The notes beneath the pieces are model-generated. The model was not told where the DNA came from. It saw only the letters and a list, made by a program, of their open reading frames with translations, and did no database searches. The position numbers and the translations under genes were made by a program. Of a DNA stretch of 34,473 nucleotides, positions 1-8,006 are shown piece by piece. Each line of letters begins with the position of its first letter. The first letter of the stretch is position 1. Origin of the DNA: Ruegeria sp. Alg231-54 (GTDB lineage Bacteria; Pseudomonadota; Alphaproteobacteria; Rhodobacterales; Rhodobacteraceae); NCBI RefSeq assembly GCF_900143525.1, contig NZ_FREZ01000023.1, forward strand, positions 4,464 to 38,936. The letters run 5' to 3'.

Positions 1-300
1 TCGCGCCAGCTTAACACGCTGCCCTGTGGCCGAGACGACCTCTTCGCCTCGCGCAAACCGAAGCATTGTGTCCAGATCGGTCGTGTTCCCGAAAAGACCG
101 GCGTCCATGGAAAGACCGGTGTGAATATGAGTATCGCCCCAAAATACGCGCGATGGAAAGCTGCGTTGAGCATTGGGTGAATAGGCTTTGCCGGGGTAAA
201 GGTCTTGAAGGGACTGTTCCGAGGGTACGAACTGCGCGTTCGCTGCGCCCGAAATGACAAATATGGAAGAGAACAAAGTGGAACTTAGGTACTTGAGCAT
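1..300 (-). CDS. DUF3604 family protein, N-terminal part (runs off the window)
   Basis: This reading frame is open to the left edge and codes for 100 residues beginning MLKYLSSTLFSSIFVISG. A Sec-type signal peptide ends around ANA-QF (residues 20-24), so the protein is probably exported. After it comes FWGDTHIHTGLSMDAG (about residues 49-64) and then an RFARGEEV stretch and GQRVKLAR. That WGDTHxHT...DAG block followed by FARGEE is the typical start of DUF3604 proteins, whose HxH motif suggests a PHP-like metal-dependent hydrolase. The family's reaction is not established. The start is supported by GGAGG a few bases upstream of the ATG at 300. The overlapping frame at 11-313 is a shadow. Family call is confident; function is not. 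Confidence 0.85.
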   Translation of the reverse strand, partial: MLKYLSSTLFSSIFVISGAANAQFVPSEQSLQDLYPGKAYSPNAQRSFPSRVFWGDTHIHTGLSMDAGLFGNTTDLDTMLRFARGEEVVSATGQRVKLAR

Positions 301-435
301 AATAAACCTCCAATGACTTGTTGAAATCAAAACGCGTTTTTCACGAAAGCCACAAATTCAGACCCGATGATAATGCGTCATTGTTATCATGTCTTCGAAT
401 TTCCGATTTGTCCGCAAAGCGGACATGCATCGCGA

Positions 436-479
436 TTTTGGGAACGTCTGCCTCGAGCCCAATGCAGACGTTCCCAAAA
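436..479. repeat. Perfect 16-bp inverted repeat
   Basis: The left arm TTTTGGGAACGTCTGC (436-451) and right arm GCAGACGTTCCCAAAA (464-479) are exact reverse complements around a 12-nt loop. The arms begin and end in T4/A4, so either strand could form a bidirectional terminator-like hairpin, although no U tract follows the stem. It may terminate the lipoprotein transcript or be part of a dispersed intergenic repeat. Confidence 0.75.
443..462 (+). repeat. Dispersed intergenic repeat word, copy 1
   Basis: AACGTCTGCCTCGAGCCCAA matches the word at 2031-2050 at 18 of 20 positions. Both copies lie in intergenic DNA beside short words such as GTCCGCAAAGC. This suggests a degenerate repeat family. Confidence 0.5.
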
Positions 480-529
480 CTCTTGAAAGAGGCCGTGCAA
501 ACGTATTGAGAATTCTAAAGTTCAGGAAG

Positions 530-1675
530 TCAATCTGCGACGATTTTGATTGGAACCCCGGCTAACATACCACCAAGGCTGCCCGCCGGAACATCCGGGT
601 TGAGCTGTCGAGCCTTCAACCCGCGGCCTATGACCTGCACCAACTCTGGAGATCCAGCAAATTTGGTGTGGCTCCCTGCTGCAGAGTCATCGATTTGGCT
701 AAGATCTATAACCACCACGCCCAAGTCACTTAACTGCGCGACATCTGAAGATCCGACACGCTCAACGCCACCAGACAGTGTTCGAGAAATCTTGAGAATT
801 CGATCGTCCTTGGCGACCAAAACGAAAATTCGAGAAAAGTCCGTTTCAATTTGTCGAAGTTGAGAGCGAAACAAATCAATATCTATGTCCGGTGATGCCA
901 AAACTACCGAACCTAGACGACCACTGCGATTGAAACGACCACTTAGGTCGGCCTGAACGATTCCTTCCATTACCAAAAGTGAACCCATGGAATGCGCGAA
1001 TATATCAACGGTGCGAGCGTTAGTTCTTGCCACGATTTCAAATGTTGGCTTCAGCTGTTCTCTGGCTACCAAGGCGCTATTCAAATCGTAGACATACTTC
1101 GCAGGTTTAGCTCCGGAGGCCCAAGTAAATAGTATGGGAATACCGTTGAAATTTGTGTCTTCTACAAACTGGGCCATCCGAAGTACTGCTTCGCTCGTTG
1201 TATTGTTGTACCCGTGCACAAAGAACATAATGGTTCTGTCCGCAGGCGCACGTTTCAAAAGCTCCCTATTAATATCTTTTACAAATGCTGAATCGGCTTC
1301 GTATACAACTGGGTCGACTACTGCGAACTCTTTGCTCGGATCAGGAGGCAGTCGTCTCGGCGCTTCTAGCTGTCCGGGTAGATGGTTTGGTGGAATGGAC
1401 ACAACTACCGAAGCCAATCCAACATTCGGTGCACGCTCATCGTTGTAAAAAATGTCCACCACTTCCGATGCTTCTCTTGTCGTCATAATGAAGATTTTCT
1501 GGCGACTTGCGCCAGAAATGCTTGAAGTCGGAAATTTGGGATTGTCCACGCCAATCAAATCAGGTGTGCGACCGCAGGAAGCGACTAATACCAAAATCAA
1601 TAGTGCCGCTAGTATCGGGAAAAAAGAGATACCAAAATCAAGCGAAAAAATTCTATCTGGTGTTCGGTATGCCAT
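530..1675 (-). CDS. DUF900-family alpha/beta hydrolase lipoprotein
   Basis: Predicted 381-residue serine hydrolase of the DUF900 (esterase/lipase-like) type. The N-terminus has a hydrophobic segment ending LVLVASC, a lipobox with the lipidated cysteine near residue 34, so the protein is probably membrane anchored facing the periplasm. The hydrolase core shows FFVHGYNNT (oxyanion region) and the nucleophile elbow AHSMGS with the catalytic serine, as expected for the family. I chose the ATG at 1675 (MAYRTPDRIF) because the upstream ATG at 1717 has no ribosome-binding site, while 1675 has AAGG just upstream and places the signal sequence normally. It appears monocistronic. Substrate unknown. Confidence 0.8.
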   Translation of the reverse strand: MAYRTPDRIFSLDFGISFFPILAALLILVLVASCGRTPDLIGVDNPKFPTSSISGASRQKIFIMTTREASEVVDIFYNDERAPNVGLASVVVSIPPNHLPGQLEAPRRLPPDPSKEFAVVDPVVYEADSAFVKDINRELLKRAPADRTIMFFVHGYNNTTSEAVLRMAQFVEDTNFNGIPILFTWASGAKPAKYVYDLNSALVAREQLKPTFEIVARTNARTVDIFAHSMGSLLVMEGIVQADLSGRFNRSGRLGSVVLASPDIDIDLFRSQLRQIETDFSRIFVLVAKDDRILKISRTLSGGVERVGSSDVAQLSDLGVVVIDLSQIDDSAAGSHTKFAGSPELVQVIGRGLKARQLNPDVPAGSLGGMLAGVPIKIVAD

Positions 1676-2106
1676 AGATTGCCTTGCTTGCTGCTTTTGA
1701 GTTTCAAAACCCACCATTCAACTAAGACCAATGCCTATATGACAACTTCATGACGACGAAGATCGGCCAAGTACATCAAGCGAAGATCCAAATGTGGCCA
1801 TTGGATTTGATATTAAGAGAAGGTCTTTTAGATGTCTGCATTTTTTGTACGGCGGATTCCATGCCGGATGCAGCGAATGTCTACTCCAAACCCAAAGCTG
1901 TCGTATTTGATGGAGAAAAACCTCTCAAAAGAGTTCACAAATTGATCCTGGGTTCAAAGAGCCGCCATTGATGTTGCAATGTCCAAGCGGCGGCTTGTCC
2001 CGCACAGCAGACGTTCAGTCGCTTTGTTTAAACGTCCGCTTCGAGCCCAAAGTGTTTATTGCTGCGACAGTTCTGAAGGTCCGCAAAGCATCTTTGGCCG
2101 GAATAC
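1676..2106. other. Intergenic region, promoter side of the lipoprotein gene
   Basis: About 430 bp without a convincing gene. A 73-codon plus-strand frame (1750-1971) has no recognisable similarity and no ribosome-binding site. The right part (about 1968-2100) carries degenerate repeat words shared with the region at 301-529. Promoter elements for the lipoprotein gene must lie here, but I cannot point to a clear -35/-10. Confidence 0.5.
2031..2050 (+). repeat. Dispersed intergenic repeat word, copy 2
   Basis: AACGTCCGCTTCGAGCCCAA, 18 of 20 identical to 443-462. The surrounding stretch also contains GGTCCGCAAAGC, which resembles words near 410-424. Confidence 0.5.
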
Positions 2107-2721
2107 TCAGATTTGTACATTTTTGGTCTTCAGTTTTGCTTCAAGCTCCAAAATTTTGGCTTGCAGCGATGACATCTGTTGATCCGCTTCCGCGCGCGTG
2201 AAACGGGGCGTGATGTATTGTGGGCAGTTCCAGTCGAATGCCTCGACAGATATCCGTAATCCTCGTTCTGTACGCGCCCTGTGACGGTCGTCCAGCGACA
2301 GCTTTTTCAAGGTGCCCAGATCAGCAGGATCAATTGTATGAACCCTGCCCAGCAATTTGAGGCGGGTTTTGTTCGGGTAATCCATGAAGAACAGCGACAC
2401 ACGCTCGTTCTGGCTTATGTTGCCGACACTTACGTATTGCCGATTGCCGCGATAGTCGGCAAATCCCAGCGTTCTGTCGTCCAGTATCTTCACAAATCCA
2501 ACTGGACCACCGCGATGTTGGACATATGGCCAACCCGTTTCGCTGACGGTTGCCATGTAAAAACTGTCGCGCGCGGCAATGAACTGGGCTTCGTTTGGGC
2601 CCAGAACGTCGTTGTAGTCGTCACCAACGTCCATTCGCGAATATGCGATGCGCGACCCATGGTCGGACTGGATGTTTTTCACGGCGTCCGTGAAGGCGAG
2701 TTCGGCGAATTTGTGTCCCAT
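2107..2721 (-). CDS. Pyridoxamine 5'-phosphate oxidase-fold flavoprotein
   Basis: 204-residue protein of the PNPOx-like FMN-binding split-barrel superfamily. The core runs from about residue 40 to 170 and includes FYMATVSETGWPYVQHRGGP, then FADYRGNRQYVSVGNI and VSLFFMDYPNKTRLKLLGR, a pattern seen in small PNPOx-like proteins that bind FMN or F420. The C-terminal 30 residues (TRAEADQQMSSLQAKILELE) form a predicted coiled coil, possibly for oligomerisation. AAGGG lies 8 nt before the ATG. The actual reaction is unknown; it is unlikely to be the vitamin B6 enzyme PdxH itself. Confidence 0.8.
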   Translation of the reverse strand: MGHKFAELAFTDAVKNIQSDHGSRIAYSRMDVGDDYNDVLGPNEAQFIAARDSFYMATVSETGWPYVQHRGGPVGFVKILDDRTLGFADYRGNRQYVSVGNISQNERVSLFFMDYPNKTRLKLLGRVHTIDPADLGTLKKLSLDDRHRARTERGLRISVEAFDWNCPQYITPRFTRAEADQQMSSLQAKILELEAKLKTKNVQI

Positions 2722-2842
2722 TTGACGGACCCTTTTGAGTTGAAGATTTTTTTGGCCGAGATGTGATACCCTAGGCTAGACAAACAGCCACCAAGAATTG
2801 CGCTCACTTTCGGTGATGCGCGGATCATTTGGGCTAGCGAAA

Positions 2843-2866
2843 CGGTGCAGGGTGGCCCCTGCACCG
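2843..2866 (-). terminator. Likely Rho-independent terminator of the alpha/beta hydrolase gene
   Basis: Perfect 10-bp stem (CGGTGCAGGG at 2843-2852, CCCTGCACCG at 2857-2866) with a 4-nt loop. It starts 8 bp after the hydrolase stop on the minus strand and is followed by TTT. The short T run makes it moderate rather than strong. Confidence 0.75.
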
Positions 2867-2873
2867 AATTGGC

Positions 2874-3875
2874 TTAGTTGGTCAGGTTCTTGGACAGGAA
2901 TGTCCGGATGGTTGCCGCAACCTCAGGGCCGTGGGATTCAAGGATGAAGTGACCGCCGTCAATCAGATGCAGTTCCGCATCCGGCAGATCGCGAAGGTAG
3001 GGTGTTGCCCCTTCTGCTGGAAAGATGAAATCGTTCTCACCCCAGACGATCAACGTGGGTGGTTGATTGGCGCGGAAGAACTCCTGGAATTCTGGGTAGA
3101 GATCGACGTTTGTGCGGTAATCATAAAACAGGTCTAGCTGGATTTCCTGATTTCTAGGCCGATCAAGATAGGCCTGATCCAGCATCCACGCATCCGGGCT
3201 GACGCGGTTCAGATGGGTTTCGGGCACCCCATGGGTGTATTGCCATTCGGTCGCACCGATATTCAGGAAGCCGCGCAAGGGCTCACGATTTTCAACGGTC
3301 GGATCGGCCCAGTAGGTGCGGAACACATCCCAGAACTCCAGCAGGCCTTCTTCATAAGCATTGCCGTTCTGAATGATAAGCGCCTCGATTGCCTGTGGCT
3401 CTTTCAAGGCAAGGCGGTATCCGACTGGTGCGCCGTAATCCATCACGTAAAGGCTGTAGGACGTCAGTTTCAAAGTGTCGGTAAACGCGTCCATCAAAGC
3501 TGCATAGTTGGCAAAGCTGTATTCAAATTCGCTGGTGTCTGGCATCGCGCTGCGCCCAAAGCCGGGATAATCCGGTGCAATCACGTGATAGCTGTCCGCC
3601 AGTTCGGGAATGAGATCGCGATACTGTTGTGACGACGTAGGGAAACCGTGCAACAACAGCAAAGTAGGAGCATTTTCATCACCGGCTTCGCGGTAGAAGA
3701 TTTCCTGCCCGTCAATATTCACAGTATTGTAGCGAACCGCGTCTTGGCCAATCCCACTGAAAGCAGCGGGTGACGTTGCAGTTTCTTCCGCAAAGGTTGC
3801 CGTTGCGTGCGGCACCGACAGCGCCAATGCGATGAGGCCGGACAAAAGGGTCGGCTTGATCGAGTTCATTTTCAT
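2874..3875 (-). CDS. Exported alpha/beta hydrolase (epoxide hydrolase / haloalkane dehalogenase-like)
   Basis: 333-residue hydrolase with a Sec signal peptide (MKMNSIKPTLLSGLIALALS, cleavage around residues 27-31). It has HGFP at 76-79 (oxyanion hole) and VMDYGAPVG, where Asp146 sits at the nucleophile elbow. An aspartate there is typical of epoxide hydrolases and haloalkane dehalogenases rather than serine esterases. WGENDFIFP and GGHFILESHG supply the acid and histidine regions. The start at 3875 has AAGGA 7 nt upstream; the longer frame to 3983 would run through the LysR operator and bury the signal peptide. It is divergent from the LysR gene at 4004 and ends at a hairpin terminator. The natural substrate cannot be told. 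Confidence 0.85.
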   Translation of the reverse strand: MKMNSIKPTLLSGLIALALSVPHATATFAEETATSPAAFSGIGQDAVRYNTVNIDGQEIFYREAGDENAPTLLLLHGFPTSSQQYRDLIPELADSYHVIAPDYPGFGRSAMPDTSEFEYSFANYAALMDAFTDTLKLTSYSLYVMDYGAPVGYRLALKEPQAIEALIIQNGNAYEEGLLEFWDVFRTYWADPTVENREPLRGFLNIGATEWQYTHGVPETHLNRVSPDAWMLDQAYLDRPRNQEIQLDLFYDYRTNVDLYPEFQEFFRANQPPTLIVWGENDFIFPAEGATPYLRDLPDAELHLIDGGHFILESHGPEVAATIRTFLSKNLTN

Positions 3876-3960
3876 TTCTTTATCCTTCGAGATGGGCCGC
3901 GTTTTAGGGAGCGTTGCTGCGGGTTCTGAACAACAGATAGCGACCTTCCAATAGTGAAAT

Positions 3961-3987
3961 AATAATGATAATTGTGAATTCATTATT
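3961..3987. promoter_or_regulatory. Likely LysR operator between the divergent hydrolase and lysR genes
   Basis: AATAATGA (3961-3968) and TCATTATT (3980-3987) are a perfect 8-bp dyad separated by 11 bp. This is the classic interrupted-palindrome form of LysR-type binding sites (T-N11-A family). It lies 16 bp upstream of the lysR ATG, so autoregulation is likely, and it could also control the divergent hydrolase. Confidence 0.65.
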
Positions 3988-4003
3988 GCAAAAAGTGGAA
4001 TAA

Positions 4004-4918
4004 ATGGACCGCATCCAACAAATGGAAGTTTTTGCTGCCATCAATGACACCGGCAGTTTCGTGCAGGCCGCCAACCGCCTTCGCATGTCGCCACCGGCTG
4101 TTACGCGGGCAATGAATGCGCTGGAGGCCAGGTTGGGCGTTCAGTTGCTGACACGATCCACCCGTCAATTGACGCTTACTGATGCCGGAACGCGATTTTT
4201 GATCGCAGCCCGTCAGCTACTGACAGAAATCGAGTCAGCCGAAAAGCTGGCCGTTGGCGAAGAAGGCGTAGCGCAGGGCCATTTGACGGTTTCGGCGTCG
4301 TTGGCATTCAGCAGGGTGATAGCCGCCCCAGTCATTCGATCATTTCTGGTCTCGTATCCACGGATTTCAGTTTCATTGATTGCGGTCGACCGGGTGACGA
4401 ATATTGTCGAAGAGGGAATTGATGTCGCGATAAGAATTGGTGAATTGCCGGATTCCAACCTTATGGCAAAGCGACTGGGCGTTGTACGCCGTCTTTTTGT
4501 CGCCAGCCCAGAATATCTGAATCGCCGGGGTACTCCGAACGATCCATCGGAGCTAAAGCGGCATTCCATCATCGGGTTCACCGGGATCATGACCAGCTAT
4601 GACTGGCACTACACGCACGGCAAATCACGGGGGCACGTTCACTTGCATCCCCGGCTTGAAGTGAACGATGCATCCACGGCCTTGACCGCCGCGACCGCTG
4701 GCGAGGGCATAACAATGGCCTTGTCATACATGGTTACCGACGCAATCCGTTCCGGTCGGCTCGTGCCTGTGCTGGTAGAATACCTGCCACCTGCGGAGCC
4801 GATCCACCTTGTGTATCCACAAAGCAAAATTGTCGCCCCAAAGGTTCGGGCGTTTGTGGATTTTGCTGCAGACCCGCTAACCGCAGCTATTGAGCAATCG
4901 CAACTTGTACTGAGTTAG
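4004..4918 (+). CDS. LysR-family transcriptional regulator
   Basis: 304-residue LysR-type regulator, the usual family length. The N-terminal winged helix-turn-helix (residues 1-60) contains FVQAANRLRMSPPAVTRAMN and LEARLGVQLLTRSTRQLTLT. The effector-binding domain (about 90-300) includes GIDVAIRIGELPDSNLMAKRL and the late AAGEGITMAL-like segment. It resembles the CrgA/DsdC-like subgroup common in Proteobacteria. It is transcribed away from the exported alpha/beta hydrolase with an 8-bp dyad between them, which strongly suggests that it regulates that gene. The effector is unknown. It ends about 80 bp before the left end of IS element A. Confidence 0.92.
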   Translation: MDRIQQMEVFAAINDTGSFVQAANRLRMSPPAVTRAMNALEARLGVQLLTRSTRQLTLTDAGTRFLIAARQLLTEIESAEKLAVGEEGVAQGHLTVSASLAFSRVIAAPVIRSFLVSYPRISVSLIAVDRVTNIVEEGIDVAIRIGELPDSNLMAKRLGVVRRLFVASPEYLNRRGTPNDPSELKRHSIIGFTGIMTSYDWHYTHGKSRGHVHLHPRLEVNDASTALTAATAGEGITMALSYMVTDAIRSGRLVPVLVEYLPPAEPIHLVYPQSKIVAPKVRAFVDFAADPLTAAIEQSQLVLS

Positions 4919-4999
4919 TAGAACTTCAAGCCACTCATTTGACCGCGGCATTCGAAACAATATCAAATCCCGAAAATCAGCCGTTGCAATTCAAATTCC

Positions 5000-5816
5000 G
5001 GCACTGTCAGAAGAAACTTATTGAGGCGGGCAGGGCGAGCACTTAGCGTCGCAGGATGACAAGACGCAGCCCTTTTCGCTACTTCAAGACGAGCCCCGAG
5101 ATCATTCGTCTGGCCGTCATGATGTATGTTCGGTTTCCGCTTTCGCTTTGCAATGTTGAAGATCTTTTGCACGAGCGCGGCATCGAGATCAGCCACGAAA
5201 CTGTGCGTTATTGGTGGAACAGATTTGGCCCGATATTCGCGGCAGAGATCCGCAGAAACAGGGTCAATCGGATGCGATCTTATTCGAACTGGCAGTGGCA
5301 TCTGGACGAGGTCTTCGTGAAGATCAATGGCGAGACGCACTACCTATGGCGGGCTGTGGATCACGAAGGCGAGGTGCTGGAAAGTTATGTGACCAAGCGC
5401 CGTGACCGCAAAGCTGCGTTGAAATTCCTCAGAAAATCAATGAAACGCTACGGTCAACCTGAATCCATCGTGACGGACAAACTGCGGTCTTATGGCGCGG
5501 CGATGAGAGTTGTCGGGAACGGTAGTCGGCAAGAGACCAGCCGCTGGCTGAACAATCGGGCCGAGAATTCCCATCTGCCATTTCGACGACGAGAACGTGC
5601 GATGCTCCGCTTCAGGCAAATGCGATGTTTGCAGAAGTTCGCCGCAGTTCATTCTTCCGTCCACAACCATTTCAATCAGGAACGCGCCCTCTACAGCAGA
5701 GAAAATTTCAAGCTCAACCGCGCCGCTGCTCTCTCCGAGTGGCGCCAACTTTGTTCAGCATAAGTTCCGGCATTTAGGGGTAAACAGAGACTGGTTCGAA
5801 TTGGTCTGACAGCACC
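5000..5816 (+). mobile_element. IS6-family insertion sequence, copy A (complete)
   Basis: 817 bp bounded by imperfect terminal inverted repeats: left GGCACTGTCAGAAGAA and right (read inward) GGTGCTGTCAGACCAA. It contains one intact transposase. The flanking 8-mers (CAAATTCC and GCTTTTTC) do not match, so there is no target duplication, as expected if the element took part in recombination or cointegrate resolution after insertion. It is nearly identical to copy C over the shared part and clearly diverged from copy B. All three point the same way. Confidence 0.92.
5056..5763 (+). CDS. IS6-family transposase (copy A)
   Basis: 235 residues, full length for the family. The N-terminal helix-turn-helix region contains NVEDLLHERGIEISHETVRY. 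The DDE catalytic triad is visible as Asp84 (WHLDEVF), Asp141 (IVTDKLRSY) and Glu170 (NNRAENSH), followed by the RRRERAM signature. No frameshift or early stop is seen, so it may be active. Relative to copy C it has a cysteine instead of arginine at residue 32 (SLCNVED versus SLRNVED), a small lesion of unknown effect. Confidence 0.93.
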   Translation: MTRRSPFRYFKTSPEIIRLAVMMYVRFPLSLCNVEDLLHERGIEISHETVRYWWNRFGPIFAAEIRRNRVNRMRSYSNWQWHLDEVFVKINGETHYLWRAVDHEGEVLESYVTKRRDRKAALKFLRKSMKRYGQPESIVTDKLRSYGAAMRVVGNGSRQETSRWLNNRAENSHLPFRRRERAMLRFRQMRCLQKFAAVHSSVHNHFNQERALYSRENFKLNRAAALSEWRQLCSA

Positions 5817-5930
5817 GCTTTTTCTACTCTTTCAGTTCTCAACATGTTTGGTCCATCGGTGTCATGTAGCAAGTCAGTCCAAACATTTGGGCAAGTAGAG
5901 TTCCTACGCCATGATTTGAATCAATGAGAC
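5817..5930. other. Leader DNA right of IS copy A
   Basis: Short gap between the IS right end and the small frame at 5931. Nothing recognisable is seen. It probably contains the promoter for the phosphate cotransporter unit, perhaps helped by outward transcription from the IS. Confidence 0.4.
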
Positions 5931-6110
5931 ATGTACGTTGCGGTAATAGAAACATCGAGGTCAGAAAGCGCCCGGGTTTGGGATATGGTATCTGCTGAGA
6001 ATCTTGGCGCTGCACGAACGTTGGTTGAGGTTAGTGTGCGGTCTTCCTGTAGGTCGAAATTCGCGCCATGCGGTGTTTTTGCGATCCAAAAATTTGGACT
6101 GATTGAATGA
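5931..6110 (+). CDS. Possible 59-residue leader ORF coupled to the Na/Pi cotransporter
   Basis: An ATG-TGA frame coding for MYVAVIETSRSESARVWD and onward, whose stop overlaps the next start by 4 bp (ATGA). The overlap is what coupled genes look like, but the ribosome-binding site is weak and the protein is not recognised. It could be a chance frame, a regulatory leader, or the worn end of a gene cut by the IS insertion. Confidence 0.3.
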   Translation: MYVAVIETSRSESARVWDMVSAENLGAARTLVEVSVRSSCRSKFAPCGVFAIQKFGLIE

Positions 6111-7966
6111 TCAAGTACTACCTACCGGTCGCAATTGGCGCGCTACTAATTGCCTTTTGGGTAAGTCCTGACGCGCAGGTGGTTGCAGCTGGGATCGCTA
6201 TCTTTTTGTTTGGCATGCTTATGCTTGAAGACGGCTTCAAGCTACTTGGAGGCGGAACACTAGAACGAATGCTTCAGCGGGCGACAAAATCCGTTTCGCG
6301 ATCTCTCTTATTCGGTTTCGTCTCTACTGCGTTGTTGCAGTCCAGCTCACTGGTTTCGGTCATAACGATTTCGTTTTTAAGTGCGGACCTTATTTCTCTG
6401 GTCGGTGGGGTGGGGATAATCTTTGGGGCCAATATCGGAACGACGACGGGTGCGTGGTTGGTCGCCGGGCTAGGATTAAAGGTGAATATTGCAACCTATG
6501 CCATGCCAATTATCGGCCTTAGCATAATTCTTGTGTTTCAGAAGCCGAAGGTGCTCCGTGGGATTGGTTACGCCCTTGGAGGACTGGGTTTTCTGTTTTT
6601 AGGCATTCATTACATGAAAGAGGGTTTCGACGCGTTCAAGGACCAGGTCGACCTAATGCGATTTGCTTTGTCGGGATTTTGGGGGCTGGTGGTCTATTGT
6701 TTGTTGGGGACTGCCGCAACCGTGATTATGCAGTCGAGCCACGCGACGATGGTGCTTACTCTCACCGCGCTTGCCGCTTCACAAATAAGCTATGAAAACG
6801 CGCTGGCTCTGGCGATCGGGGCTAATATTGGAACCACGATTACGGCGATTATTGGCTCGATCAGCGCCAATTTTCAGGGGAAGCGACTCGCATTGGCGCA
6901 CCTGATCTTCAATACAACGACTGCGGCGGTAGCTTTGGTTTTCATAGTCCCGCTGAGTGAGACGGTTGACCTGATCAGTGGTACCGTGGGCATCGGTGCG
7001 GAAGATTATGCTCTGAAGTTGGCGGTGTTCCATACCATCTTTAACGTGCTCGGCGTCTTGCTCATGTTACCATTGATGCGTTGGCTGATCTCCTTTCTTG
7101 AACGCAGTATCGTCGAACCAACCCCCGATGTCAGTCAACCGCGGTACTTGAACGATGCGGCCGATGATTTCCCGCAAACTCTTGAGATCGCACTTCGAAA
7201 GGAAGTCATGCATCTCTACGAAAACGCGATGACGTTGATCTTGCATGGCCTGAATCTGCATAAGAAGGATGTACTTGGCGCGAACAGCGTTGCAGAGGTG
7301 GTTCGCAGCAGTCGAACACCTACCGACATGGATATCGAGGAAAGCTACCGGCGCAAGATCAAGACGCTCTATTCTGCCATTGTCGAATTCTCGACGCGCG
7401 TCGGGGAAAAACGTGTCGAACCAGACGTTGCGGAGCGTGTTTATGCACTGAGGGATATCGCCGGTGACATCGTTCAAGCGGTTAAGTCGGTCAAACACCT
7501 GCGAAAGAATATCTTGCGTCACACTGTACGGTTTTCCGGGAGTGCAACCGAACTGTATGATGACCTCCGTACTGAAATTGCCAGAATACTCGTCGAAATT
7601 CAAAAACTTGAAGACGCAGAACCGGATGAGCGTAGTGCGCTCTGGCTTGATCAGGAACGTGCACAAGTAGAAGAAGATGCCCGGACCGCTGCGCGCCGTG
7701 TAGAACAGCTCATTCGAAAAAACCAACTCACTCCCGATGCCGCAACTTCATTTCTCAACGACTCGGACTATGCCTATAGCGCGATGCGTAAGCTGATCGA
7801 AGCAGCGAGAACCTTTTACATCGAACGAGACAGCGCTATGGCCGAAGTCGAACGTTTGTTGGCTTTGGAAGAAGAAGAACTGGGTGAGTATAAGATTGAA
7901 ACCGATGCGCGCTCTAAGGAAGACGAATCCAAAAAACGTCACAGTAAAGTCGTAGAAAGCAAATAG
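6107..7966 (+). CDS. Na+/phosphate cotransporter with PhoU-like C-terminal domain
   Basis: 619-residue inner-membrane protein of the NptA/PNaS family, which imports inorganic phosphate with sodium. The duplicated signature is clear: LLQSSSLVSV (QSSS at 78-81) with GANIGTTTG (107-114), and IMQSSHATMV (209-214) with GANIGTTIT (238-245). About eight to nine membrane segments fill residues 1-335. The remaining 280 residues are soluble, helical and charged, with a PhoU-like four-helix repeat pattern that in the family is thought to regulate transport. The last 30 residues are very rich in Lys/Glu/Asp. The gene sits alone with a small downstream gene between IS copies A and B, so it may have been moved as an IS-bounded unit. 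Phosphate scavenging would suit marine life. Confidence 0.92.
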   Translation: MIKYYLPVAIGALLIAFWVSPDAQVVAAGIAIFLFGMLMLEDGFKLLGGGTLERMLQRATKSVSRSLLFGFVSTALLQSSSLVSVITISFLSADLISLVGGVGIIFGANIGTTTGAWLVAGLGLKVNIATYAMPIIGLSIILVFQKPKVLRGIGYALGGLGFLFLGIHYMKEGFDAFKDQVDLMRFALSGFWGLVVYCLLGTAATVIMQSSHATMVLTLTALAASQISYENALALAIGANIGTTITAIIGSISANFQGKRLALAHLIFNTTTAAVALVFIVPLSETVDLISGTVGIGAEDYALKLAVFHTIFNVLGVLLMLPLMRWLISFLERSIVEPTPDVSQPRYLNDAADDFPQTLEIALRKEVMHLYENAMTLILHGLNLHKKDVLGANSVAEVVRSSRTPTDMDIEESYRRKIKTLYSAIVEFSTRVGEKRVEPDVAERVYALRDIAGDIVQAVKSVKHLRKNILRHTVRFSGSATELYDDLRTEIARILVEIQKLEDAEPDERSALWLDQERAQVEEDARTAARRVEQLIRKNQLTPDAATSFLNDSDYAYSAMRKLIEAARTFYIERDSAMAEVERLLALEEEELGEYKIETDARSKEDESKKRHSKVVESK

Positions 7967-8006
7967 CATGCTGAAATTTTGCGACGATCTGCGGGAGGGT
8001 ATTAAG

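Larger units (their letters stand above)
301..529. other. Intergenic region with three consecutive hairpins
   Basis: No gene is seen here. The region lies between the stop of the DUF900 lipoprotein and the start of the DUF3604 gene, both on the minus strand. It carries three perfect inverted repeats in a row: 367-390 (7-bp arms), 410-424 (6-bp arms, 3-nt loop) and 436-479 (16-bp arms). None is followed by a clear T run on either strand. Part of the third hairpin is repeated near 2031-2050. Confidence 0.7.

Noticed and set aside
11..313. 100-codon minus-strand frame
   Set aside because: It is out of phase with the DUF3604 frame, which has a ribosome-binding site, signal peptide and family motifs. 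This one is Arg/Ser/His-rich as shadow frames usually are.
1750..1971. 73-codon plus-strand frame upstream of the lipoprotein gene
   Set aside because: No ribosome-binding site, no recognised family, and it ends in the degenerate repeat zone.
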